Below are positions 22,972 to 33,140 of a stretch of DNA of 64,000 nt, piece by piece. The DNA is from Cycas panzhihuaensis. Lineage: Eukaryota > Cycadophyta. The notes under the pieces were generated by a model, which worked only from the letters and a program-made list of their open reading frames with translations, searched no databases and had not been told where the DNA came from. The stretch lies in contig CM041465.1 in NCBI GenBank assembly GCA_023213395.1, positions 108,259,741 to 108,323,740 on the forward strand. The letters are read 5' to 3'. Position numbers and translations under genes: made by a program. Position 1 is the stretch's first letter, and every line of letters starts with the position of its first letter.

Positions 22972-25376
22972 CTACTGTGGACCCACTCCTGGGGCGCCAT
23001 CTCCCGGTCTCTGTGATCCCTCTCCTGGGGACCACATGCCTCTGAGGCTCCTCCTGGGCCTCCGCGAGCTGCCTGCCTCGCTCTCCTCATCCCTAGGTTG
23101 TCTCGGGGTTATCGTCGCCGTGTGGGTCTGTGTCCTCCTCCGGCTCGACCTTGAGACCATCTGTGCTACTAGCTGATCGTATATGGCCTGGATACGATCC
23201 CGCTCTCCCCGGAGTGCCTCCACTGTCCCCCTGAGATGCTCAGTGATCATTGCTAGCTGGGTTCAACTCTCTTGGTCTCCACCTGCACCACCCCGTGCCT
23301 CTAGAGCCTGTACACGTCCTCGCAGCTCATCTCGCTCACGTCTTACATCATCCCTCTCTTGCTGCAGTCATCCTTGGGATGTGACATGCTCTTGGGACTT
23401 TGCAGCCCATATGTCCCTCGCCCTCACCAATGGGGCGAACGCCTCTCTGTGGGCTCCTGCCGCTCTAGGCTCATCACCTGCCTGGATGGGCGGTTGCCCC
23501 TCTGCATACACCTGAGGGAATATCTCCCTCACCACAGCCTCTGTCGGTCTCACGATCTCTTTGTACCTACCAACGCAACACGCCATGTGTCAGTCTATAT
23601 CTCACCATACCATGATCAAACCAAACCAAACATCTATCTGGATGCTAAATGACTCCGGAAAAGGTTAGGTCTCACCTCATGTGGTACTGCTCCTCCGGTC
23701 ATGACATCCTCCCCTCTGGCTCTCACCATTGCAGGTGCCTCGTCCTCATGCACCTCCTCGGCCTGGGTCCCTCTCCTCGTGGGGGTGGGCCCAGCTCTCA
23801 TCCCTGCGGATCCCATCATGATCCATAGCCTGCGGGCCCTGGTCACGGGTCCCCTGATCTCGCCACATGCTCACAGCGGTCTGCCACTCCTCCAGCGGCT
23901 CGAATGGACCCTCTGCCTCTCCTGCGTCACAGCAGACTGCCTCCCCTGCAGGTCATGATGGGCCGGTCCCGTTATCTCCACTGTCTCCACTATCTCCATC
24001 ATTGCTGCTATCATCGCCTGCGGGCACTCCTGCTCCGCCCACCTCGTCGTCGCTATCCCACCTCACCGTCCTGTAGGGCTCAGCTATGTAGTCTGGGAGG
24101 GTGAGGAGGTCTAATTATGTGGCCTCCATCGATCGTCTAACATGGGCTCTGTCCTCTATCCCCCTCAGTCGAGTCTGCCACCTGTGGACCATCGGGGACT
24201 GATCTATAATAGGGTGTGGTCCCATGGTGGCACCTTCTTGGTAAGTGGTCGAAGTACTAACACTGTAATAGTGTGCTGTATGATAGCCCTCCTCTGCCGG
24301 ACGTCCTAATAGTATCCAGCTGGGCGACGAGGTTCACCACTATTAGGGCTGCCCAGTCCATCCTCTCGTCGGCTTCGCAGCGGTGAACTGCATCCATCCA
24401 TCCTCCTGATACCTCCTGATAGTTCTGTTTCTGGGAAATCTGGAACAGAATGCACAGTATGACTAACTTCCTCACTCGAGGAATATCTGACATCGAGGCA
24501 TGCGGAGGGGTGCTCCCCTCCGATCCCACCCGGCTCACGTGAAGAACAGGCTACCTCCACATGTGTGTTGCCTCAGCGCTGGGCGTCCAGAGTCTCACTT
24601 GGCCTCCACATCCCGGAACTCCCGATGTCATGGGATATCCCTCGGCGTGACCATCACATCCCCCACCTGTGGTAGGTGGAACACATGTCTCCTCCTGTCC
24701 CAATGGGACACTATATCAACCAATAGCCTCTGATCCGACGTGTATTGAGGTGTCTTGAGGGCCTTGTATAGGCCACACCTCTGCAGCATGTCCCTATCCT
24801 CCTGAGTCGTTATCTCCATGTAACTCGAAGATAGCATCTGCAAGCGTTCTCACGGTTATCTACCGCGAGGACAGCCTGTTCACATCGAAAACAACTCAAA
24901 TCAGTCTCATGTTAGCCATTATTACCTCTTTCTCTCCCAAATCTCTCTCTGCCTGAGATTTGGGGCTCTTTTGGCCCTTATGTGTATTTTTCTACCTTCC
25001 TGCCTTTGTACCGCGCCAAACTTAGCGGTACCACTAAGTTTGGCACGGGTCCCGCGGCGATGTGGCACCCACGGCAATGATCGCAGCACCGTGATCATTG
25101 TCGCGTCTGACAGCGACCCCTAAAGGGGTTTTGCCAAAAAAAAAAAATCTTCTGGTGGACCCCGTGGGGCCCACCGGGACCAGGGCTCCCTAATGCCCAG
25201 GTCCCCGCCTCTTTCTGAGTCCGATTCGGATCCCGAGAAGCCTTCCATTGCCCATAAGAGGCACTAATACTATGCAAAAATTACTTCAAAAGCTGAAAAA
25301 ACCTTCAAACTTTAAACTTTGAGATGGGCTAGGTTTGGTGACATCCACTCACTGGATCTGGTCTCGCTACTGCCAT
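22972..25376 (-). pseudogene. Plant mobile domain / coiled-coil gene of el2 (antisense to the element)
   Basis: The proposed minus-strand model is exon 1 at 25376-25353 (MAVARPDP), an intron at 25352-24876 (GTGAGT ... GAACAG), and exon 2 from 24875 in the same frame. Exon 2 gives TPQYTSDQRLLVDIVSHWD, RRRHVFHLPQVGDVMVT, then (after an internal loss near 24620) VRKLVILCILFQIS, ADERMDWAALI and GRGGLSYSTLL, the PMD core. Next come MVHRWQTRLRG, an Asp/Gly/Ser-rich acidic linker near 24000, a Met/Arg-rich part, a second candidate intron near 23580-23680, a conserved block VVREIFPQVYAEGQPPIQ, a predicted coiled coil and a basic tail (PRDEESEAGSSRRPRRSL). It stops at 22972. Several frameshifts remain. 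Similar genes occur in el1 and Gypsy-4. The frame across intron 2 is not settled. Confidence 0.72.
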
Positions 25377-25535
25377 GTCGTTTGGTCGGTCGTGCTGGCT
25401 CTCTCTGCTCTCTGATCCGACAGTCAGATCTCCCTCGGCGTGCCTCTAAAGTTGGGTGGGGCTCCGCTGCATAAGGAAATGGCTCTGGTTTCGTACGAGA
25501 GCTGGTGAAAATGAATCCATTTTCCCGTTGTTTTC

Positions 25536-25543
25536 CTTATATA
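25536..25543 (-). promoter_or_regulatory. TATA box of el2 antisense PMD gene
   Basis: On the minus strand this is CTATATAAGG, 160 bp upstream of the proposed PMD start at 25376, the same place as in el1. About 100 bp downstream of it (toward the PMD gene) is very well kept between the two elements, as a transcribed leader or core promoter might be. It also lies 400 bp upstream of the RNase H frame on the plus strand. Confidence 0.55.
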
Positions 25544-25942
25544 GGCGGGGGCCCCAACGGGCACTTCCTCTGTTTTTGGCCTCGCGTCAATCGTTGGGAC
25601 AGTCCCATTGCCCCGATTACCTTTGCCTTCTAGCCCTATCGTCAATTGTGCTTTATCGATGCCCTTTTTGCCCGCCCTTGTGAGGGCATTTATGGTGCCT
25701 CGTTATCGCACTTTTGCCAGGGGCCATACCTTGTTTTACGTGCTACTCCCGTGCCTGCCCAAGTTTATACTCGTTTGGCTCGTTTCGTCACCCTGGACTC
25801 ATTTCCGTGGCCCTTTCTCGCTCCTGGGGTCCCCAAAGGGAATGCCTCCCCTGCCTGGGGGCATGTTTCGCTTCCTGAAGCGACCTTTTAGAGCCCTAGG
25901 AGGTCGTCCCTTCCCACCACCCTCTGCTGGTGATCGGGTTGC

Positions 25943-26482
25943 TTGCTCTCGCCCTGGGTAACCTCATTGCTAGGTCCTCCTACCCTTCATGGCCACCTTT
26001 TGCTTATTTTTTTAGTGTTACTTTCACCACCCATTGTCTGCTTAGATTTTGTGTCACCTATGTCTGTCTACATCTTTACCGACAGCGGAAGCCGCGGTAA
26101 TCCTAGACCTTCTGCCGCTACGTGGATCCTCCGCAGCCCTTCTGGACATGATCTCCTCCGCTCTGGGATCTTCCTCCCAGAGGCTACCAACAACGAAGCT
26201 AAGTATACGGCTGTTATTGAAGCCCTCACTGATGCTCTCCATTTCCATCACGGATCCATTGTTTTACTTTGCGACTCTCAAGTTGTGGTGTCTCATCTCA
26301 CCCAGGTTTACCAGGTGCGATGCCCTCACTTGAGGACTCTTGCTTCTGCTGCCAGATCTCTCCTAGCCTGTTTTTCTTCCGTTGATATCCAGCATATCCC
26401 TCGGGCCCTCAACGCTGAGGAAGATGGCCTCATTCGCCTCATCCTTGAGTGTCGCCTCTCCCTTCTTACTGACCGTCCCTGA
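25943..26482 (+). CDS. Archaeal-type ribonuclease H of el2, intact frame
   Basis: This is an open frame of 179 codons. The RNase H domain starts at the internal Met at 26060 (MSVYIFTDSGSRGNP). All four acidic catalytic positions of the family can be seen: the Asp in IFTD, the Glu in TNNEAKY, the Asp in LLCDSQVVVSH, and the last Asp in NAEEDGL after HIPRALN. RNase H removes RNA from RNA-DNA hybrids. In Tat-lineage Gypsy elements a second enzyme of this archaeal type has been acquired besides the ordinary pol RNase H. Here it is not fused to pol. It stands alone downstream of the antisense PMD gene and 390 bp before the 3' LTR. The upstream 39 residues are hydrophobic and may be untranslated, so the true start could be 26060. 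It is the best preserved gene in the window. Confidence 0.85.
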   Translation: MLSPWVTSLLGPPTLHGHLLLIFLVLLSPPIVCLDFVSPMSVYIFTDSGSRGNPRPSAATWILRSPSGHDLLRSGIFLPEATNNEAKYTAVIEALTDALHFHHGSIVLLCDSQVVVSHLTQVYQVRCPHLRTLASAARSLLACFSSVDIQHIPRALNAEEDGLIRLILECRLSLLTDRP

Positions 26483-26871
26483 GGTTTGCCTGGCCTTCCC
26501 GTTGCCCAAGCCCCAGGTCGTCTATCATTTTGCTTCGCGATCCGTTCACACCTCCGAAACTGGGTTACTAACGAGGTAAAACTATGGTACCCACTATTTG
26601 TTCTTTATTTAGCTATGCATGTTCCTTTGCATTCTTTGTGGTGGGGGCAGCCCCCTCACCTGTCTCATTCTTCGATCGGTTTCGGGTGGCCCATGGCGGC
26701 CCTATGTTGTCTCCACACGCTTTCGTATCCACGCATCCCGCCACGACACTCATGGCACCCTTGCCTCTTGTTATGATCTTGATTGATATATCTATACACA
26801 TGTACTCTTGTGGGTTGTGTTGCGGCATTGCCATCGCACCGAGCTTCGGCGTGAGGCTCTGCGCGAGGCGA

Positions 26872-29455
26872 TGTTTCGGCACGGGAATGGATACGGAATC
26901 ACCGACTCAGGTAAGTGCAGGTATGTCTCTCGCATTATCATCACTTTCTTTTACTAGATGTTTGCTTGTGTATCTGCATGTGTATGACTTTGTGGGCGAC
27001 CTTATAGTCATCCACACTTATTTTAGCCTATGACGACTATAGCAGGGGCACACTCCCAGCGAGTGTGGCACCCTGGTGACCACATTACTTCCCGCATCTG
27101 CCCTCCTCACTCCAGGATCCATTAGGTTTGCGCCACCTCCGCCCGTGTGATGAACCGTCATCGTTTGGTCAACTCGCCACCCTGGTTGGGCCCTATTTTT
27201 GCTCCTTTGGACCCGTTTTGTTGGCTTGTTTGCTCCCGAGTAGGTGTTCTAGCTTTCTATTAGTCTTTTCGGTCATTTGCCCCCAGCCTAGACTGGCTGG
27301 TGGGCCCCATTTTTGGCTCTAGGTGTGTCTGCATTTGGATTTTTAGGTATGCCGGAATATCCATGGTACCACGAAATTCTCGGCGGTACGACTGTCTCAG
27401 GTGCTTTTTAAAAATCTTCCATGGCAATTTCACATTTATTACAAAACTGCCACGTGGCTCGTGCCTTGTTTCTCTCCCAGCTACGCCCTAATCGCCCGCT
27501 TTAGGGTTTTGCTTGAGTACTTAAGCCCTTTTTGGCTCATTTTCAAGGATTCTTTGGCTCACTTTTGGAATTGCTCTCAAGGAAACATCATCTTGCCCTG
27601 CTCTTCTCTTTGTCTACTCTTTCTTGGACCAGCGTCCCTCCTTCAGCACCCAGCTCTCCTTTAGCGTTGTTGAGACATTCTCCCAGCCCCTCAAACGCCT
27701 TGGAGAGGGCCCCTTTAGAGTGGTTTCTAGTTGATCTTTGCCCAGGCGACCTGGCGCGCCCAAGTGCAGGTGTTTCCCATCACATATCCGTAGCAGGGTC
27801 TCAAACCTGCTCTACTTCAGATCTGGGCTGATTTCTCAGCCCCTCTTCACTGCTCCTTGGCTGAGGCAAACCCCTTGCCTCTCCTTTTCAGGTATTCCTT
27901 GTTTTGTACTGGTTTTTCTTGTGATATTTATGCTTAAGCTTGTTTGCTCTTGCTTGTTTCTTGAGAGTTGGTTTTCCTCCCTTTTGAGGACTGCTATACC
28001 ACTCTTTCTATGCTTCTTGCCTACGTTTACTGCTCAAGGTAGCGGCATTGAGGGGTGGCATAGGTTTTAGAGAGGAGCTGGGTGGATTCCGTACCACCTT
28101 CCACACTCCCTAAGCAGCTCTAAGCCCTCCAAAGCCTCCCTCTCGCCCCGTGCTACCCTTGGCTTGTAAACAAGGGTTTGAAGGCTCCCTTTGGTTGCCC
28201 AAACCAGCGCTGTCACAAGTTGCAGTGCTAATTTGGGGCCTTTTGCTCAGGTTTGGGCATCACCCATAAGTCCCAACCGTCGGTTTTTGCTTCACCTTTT
28301 CTTCCCGGTCACCCAGTTTGCTCCTCATAGCATCCCGGTTAGCTGCGGGTGTCCTTGGGCTTCTCCTTGCCCTTTTTGCTGTCGTTTCTAGCCTTTGCTC
28401 TTGCCTTTATCCTCGCTGTCTCATGGCTCTTGAGGGGGGGTTAGGGCACCATTTGCGGGAGGTAGGCCACTCCGAGGCTTACCCAATCATCTACTTTCAC
28501 CTTGGTCTCTTTCTTTTGGTACTTTCATTGTTGGATTAGCATGAACGCATGTATATTCAGATTCTCGTTTATTTTACTTAGGCATATATTGTTAGAGTTT
28601 TGTGTTGCATGTTAGTGTTCTTCCTTCGGGAAGAGAGAGAGACCGCTATTACTTACGGTGTTCGGAGCCTGGAGAACATCGCCCGTTGGTCTCATTACCG
28701 GTAAGCACCTTTGCATGCGTTGTATTTTTATGCTGTTTCATTTATTAGTTGGTGCTTCCTTTCTTTCTTTGGTTTCACATGTGATTTTCCGGGGAAGGTA
28801 AGGAAGCCCCTCTTTCACCCGCTGCAACATCTCGCATCCAGTACGTCGCACGGAGTGGTTGGATGCTCCTCAAGAAGGCTTCCTCATCTCGCATGCCCTC
28901 TGTCCAGGTGCACGTTTTGCCCCCCTTTTCTACCTCTTTTTTCCTTTTATTTCTCTCTTAGTAACTAGCACATTGAAAGATAAAAGGGGAAAATTAGTTT
29001 GGTACTTGTTTGCGATTCGTTTGTCTTGTTACATGTATCTTTACCATTCGTAGGAAAGATTGTAGGAGCCCTCTTCTCCCTTACCTTCCCTTCTCTCTCC
29101 TTAACCACACAAGTGCCTTGCTTCTCGCATCATTTGTGTACCTGGTTAGGTTGTGTAGGCTTACTGTTGGCCTATCTCCATTAGGCCCTCTCTTCCCCCC
29201 TTCTGGCCACCCAAGGGTGGGAGGATCCTACCTCTAGGTCAACCCAGGTTTGCCCTACACACCTTCATCCCTTGTTTGAAGCGATGAAGGGTCACCTGAT
29301 AGTAGCCATACTCCATTGCAGATCCTGAACTCGTGCTCCAGTGCACGGGGCGCTCTGCGTGATAGTTACTCACCTTTTAGGTTCCACCTTCTATCATTTC
29401 ACCACTCACTCTCCCCCACACCTATCAGTTAGGTAGTTATCCGTAGCGTGTGTCC
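26872..29455 (+). repeat. 3' LTR of el2
   Basis: It is a direct repeat of 18368-20943. It starts TGTTTCGGCACGGG after GAGGCGA. The last 20 bases differ from the 5' LTR, so the right edge (29455) is set by where the el1 PMD gene resumes and is uncertain by a few bases. Confidence 0.88.
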
Positions 29456-30777
29456 TGATCATTTTGGAGCGGTGGCACATGAGGGGACCACACCCCATTG
29501 CAGAGTGGGCCCTGATGGTCCATAAGTGGCAGACCAGGCTTAGGGGGACAGAGGACCAGGCCCATGTCTGATGTTCAGTGGAGGCTACATCGTTGGACCT
29601 CCTCACTATGACATATTATGTGGTAGATCCGTATAGAGGCGTTGAGATGGGGCGGTGGCGATGAGGCGAGTAAAGCGAGGCACTCCCAGGTGATGACGAT
29701 GATGATGGAGATGGAGGAGATGGGGCCAGCCTGTTACAACCTGCAGGAGAGGTAGGCCCATCGAGGACAATAGGATGAGCAATAGGGCCATCAGGGATTC
29801 TGTGGCGAGGCCCATTAGGGGCTGCGGAGGAGAAATAGGGGCTAGTGGCGAGGGCCGTGGGCTACGGATGGTGAGGAGATCGAGAGGTGATGGCAGGCCA
29901 ATCCTAGTGAGGAGAGAGGCTCAGACAGAGGTGGTACCTAAGGAGGAGGTACCAAGCGGCAGAGCTAGGAGCAGAGGTTATCGTACAGATAGAGGAGCCA
30001 GCGGTTACGGTACGTGAGACCTTACCTCCTCATCATTTGATAGCTAGATGGATAGTTTGATTTGGTTTTATTTTGGTATACAGTTGGATATATACTGACA
30101 TATGTTATGTTGGGTTTGCAGGTACCACAGAGATCCAGTGATTAGTGGAGGCCATGGTGAGGGAGATGTTCCCTCAAGTATACGCAGAGGGGCAACCGCC
30201 CATCCAGATCGAGGATGCACCTAGATTAGCAGATACCCACATGATAGCATTCACCCCATTGGCAAGGGTGAGAGATATATGGGCTGCAAAGTCCCAAGAG
30301 CATATAGCATTCAGGGGACAGATGCAGTGAGAGTTGGACCAGGCTCTGGTCATGCGAGATGCATTACAGAGTTGCGTACAGGCACTAGAGGCATAGGGCA
30401 GAACCAGAGGAGATATGGGCAGTCATATCCAGGTGGTGATGCTAGAGGAGACACTCTAAGGGATGGAGGAGAGGTTGCGCCTCATAGAGGTAGAGCAGGA
30501 TCATATCCAGGTGCGATCTGTTGTGGTCCAGGATATGGCAGCATCGAGGTCGGCACGGAGTAGGACTTAGACCCATATGGCAATTATAACCCCGAGGAGG
30601 CCACGAGATGAGGGGAGCGAGGCAGGGAGCTCATAGAGACTGAGGAGGAGTCTTAGAGGGATGTGGTCCCTAAGAGAGGGATCACACAAACCAGGAGATG
30701 GTACCCGGGGAGGCGGGCGGCGTGATGGTGTGGGATGTATGTATTTAATTTTAACAGGGGAAAGCACGGGCCTCTAG
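29456..30777 (+). pseudogene. El1 PMD/coiled-coil gene, 3' half
   Basis: This continues the gene cut at 18367. The plus strand gives LERWHMRGPHP and LMVHKWQTRLRGTEDQAHV, an acidic DDDDDGDGGDG linker near 29690, and a basic segment open from 29775 to 30017. A candidate intron spans 30014-30121 (GTGAGACC ... GGGTTTGCAG). It is followed by LVEAMVREMFPQVYAEGQPP, DIWAAKSQEHIAF, a heptad-like Leu/Glu/Arg stretch and the tail PRDEGSEAGSS then RRSLRGMW. Stops stand at former Arg, Gln or Trp codons. A one-base difference from el2 next to the acceptor leaves the frame across this intron unsettled. Confidence 0.7.
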
Positions 30778-31361
30778 GGGGTCATATATATAGAGTCATA
30801 TGATTGTACCCCCCCTGCAAGGACACTGGCTTCCCGTATGTATGACATGGCATCTGACTTTGATGTATATATATAGACGGGGTAATTGGTACCCCATTTT
30901 GATATGAGATGATGTGTATATCATGTGTGGTAGATGACATGTATGTTTTTTTATGTATGTTATAGATGCTTTGTTATAAGATGTACATATTTCCTTCCAT
31001 ACATGGCCATATATCTAATAGGAGCACATATGACTACCATGCATAGAGGTGATAGATACATGTGGGGCTAGAAATAGAGCAACACGCACGTCCATGGAGG
31101 AGCATAGCAGGATATGCAAAGGAAATACCAAGCAAGAGGGGGGAGTAACGATACTCCAGAGTGTCGTCCTAACTGGGGGGTGCCTAAATAGGAAGACAAG
31201 AGTCCCAAAAGGATATGGGAACACAGGTTCTGTGGGAGGAACCAGAAAGAAACGAAAGAGGCCATCCTAAGTTGACATTCCATCCGTGGCTAGGAGAAAT
31301 GGGAACAACTTAAGATGGTAGTTTAGGCTCATTTCAGAGCATGGGTAAAGTGACAACGAGG
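30778..31361. other. El1 spacer between PMD gene and integrase
   Basis: It is the counterpart of 22298-22971 in el2, with similar GTACATAT-rich low-complexity sequence near 30880-31000. I see no gene. Confidence 0.5.
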
Positions 31362-31730
31362 TCACGAGTAAAACTTCTTGAGGAATTTCTCATTAACAGC
31401 TTTCTCAAACTCAAGAACTTCTAGGGTGACAATCTTATAAGCACCATTACCGAGGGTCTTGATAATGACGAAAGGGCCAACCCATTTAGGTTTGAATTTG
31501 GTCAAACGGTCATGAAGATATTCTAATTTGAGGACGTGGCCCCTGGAAAACAAAGGACGGGAATGAAGATGTTTATCGTAGGTCCTTTGTAAGCGAGCTT
31601 TGGATGCCAGGTTAGCCTAATAAGTGGCTAAACGTCTCTCATCCAAAGCTTTGAGGTCCATGAGGTGAGCCTAGTCGATCGACTCATTATCGATGAGACC
31701 CCAAAGAGAGACTTGTAAGGAAGGAATCTC
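31362..31730 (-). pseudogene. El1 integrase C-terminus
   Basis: The minus strand reads VEIPSLQVSL, LKALDERRLA and the GPF module FKPKWVGPFVIIKTL with FEKAVNEKFLKKFYS. Its upstream end is a deletion junction near 31730 that joins the region after protease straight to this point, so the integrase catalytic core and all of RT and RNase H are missing. Confidence 0.85.
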
Positions 31731-33140
31731 CACTAGGTGGGGCGCGGAGCCTACTAAGTGCTCGAGCAAGGCTTCATCATCTTCAAAGTAATCTACCCCA
31801 TGGATGACCTTACTCTGAATAGATAAAACGCTAGAGGAAGTGGAGGCAACCAGACTATGATGGTCGTCAGGTTGCCTGTCTTCCTCACGAGACTCTAAGA
31901 GAGAGTCAAAAACGGGTTCCTTGGAAGGAGTGAAAGGCAGTTCTTCAAAGCCATCACCTGCGAGGGGTGATGAAGAGGAAGAATTGGCGATGGATGAGTC
32001 AACACAAGCGATGACATGTGACACATAAGAGTGGCTAGTCTCACCAATGAAAGAGGTTCTAGATGGGGATCTAGAATGGGATGGGTATGACCTACTGGTG
32101 CAGAGGAAGGAAACGGGGTGGAGACAATCCTCATCCTTATCGTGTGACTCGTCGTCACTAAACGAGACGAGGTACCCATAGCTCCCAATGCCAATAGGAG
32201 TGAAATGCGTGAGACTAGGAAAAGAAGATGCAGGATCTTCCTCAGACGAATTAGGTATACTAATGGAGTAAGCTAGGCCATAAGCAGAAGGGCCTTGGCT
32301 TGCCTGATTGACAGGATGGGTCTGTTTGGCAAGTGGGCATTCGCAAGAAATAACCCTCATTCGTCCATCATAGACGAATTTAAGTTGCCTCCACAGAGTT
32401 GAACACACGACTCCCATCTAGTCAAGCCATGGTCGACCTAAGAGAAGGTTGTAGTCGACGTCGACGTCAAGGACTACAACATTAGCGAGGACAGTCTTGC
32501 CCTCAAGAGTGAGTGGGATAGTGACAGATCCCAATGAGGTCTTTTCGCTACCATCATAGCCTTGACATCGCCATGGAATAGGTTCTAAGGTAGAAATACC
32601 AAGCTCTTGCATAACTCCTTCATGCAAGTTCCACTGATGTTCCCTTTCACATGTTCCCTCGCAGGGTACAATCAGGTGTATTGATGGTAATAGTGAATGG
32701 GAAGTTCCACTGATGTTCCCTTTCACATGCGGGAGGAAGGTCCTTAGGATCAAAAGAAATAATGGGTTCATGACTTTAGGTGATGCCCAAAGCATAGACG
32801 GGCGTGTCATTCGATCTTAAAGCCTTTAAGAGGAGAGCCCGAAGCTCGGGATAACTCCTTAAAACATCTATCAAGGACACTCCTGCAGCAATGGTTTGAA
32901 GCTCATCCATGATGGAGAAAGACTTACCCTTTACAGTAGGTTGGGTAAGTGCCCTTCGAAAATTGTAATGACCCGGGCGCACAAGAATGGCCTTGGGGAA
33001 GAGAGGTACTACCGAAGGAGGGTCATCTGGAAGAGGATTGGAAGGAGTTGAGGAAGAAGCATCGGCTGCTTCTTTGGAGGCTTGAGACCAGGTAAGGGCA
33101 TACGAAGAAGTAGCCTTAATCATTTGGATCACCTTCTTCC
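31731..33140 (-). pseudogene. El1 aspartic protease and flanking linker
   Basis: The frame at 33132-32776 ends in the gag-protease linker (KGKSFSIMDELQTIAAGV, then LIDVLRSYPELRALLLKAL). The retropepsin part lies at about 32660-32418 (ELGISTLEP, GYDGSE, then DYNLLLGRPWLD, the usual end of the protease fold). A copy of a 30-50 bp stretch is repeated near 32640 and 32700. A 249-codon open frame at 32417-31671 carries the post-protease segment (STLWRQLKFVYDG), a long Ser-rich linker and the integrase end. The N-terminal catalytic DTG region is not recognisable. Confidence 0.72.

Larger units (their letters stand above)
18368..29455 (+). mobile_element. Gypsy el2, Tat-like, nested in el1
   Basis: This plus-strand element of the same family as el1 is inserted in el1's PMD gene. 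LTRs are 18368-20943 and 26872 to about 29455 (about 95% alike by eye). A primer site lies at 20945. Internal order: a gag-RT fusion remnant, the integrase end, the antisense PMD/coiled-coil gene, a sense archaeal-type RNase H, the 3' LTR. The left flank is CAATC and the right flank TGATC (29456-29460), a weak 3/5 target duplication. The PMD gene of el1 reads on across the insertion, which supports the boundaries. Protease, most of RT and most of integrase are gone, so el2 is non-autonomous. Confidence 0.9.

Noticed and set aside
22799-23958. Several plus-strand frames of 70-125 codons
   Set aside because: They are the reverse strand of the PMD/coiled-coil gene, whose minus-strand protein is supported by homology with el1 and Gypsy-4.
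25608-25961. 117-codon frame upstream of the el2 RNase H
   Set aside because: A second frame over the same bases is also open, and the el1 counterpart shows no preference between them, so coding is not supported.
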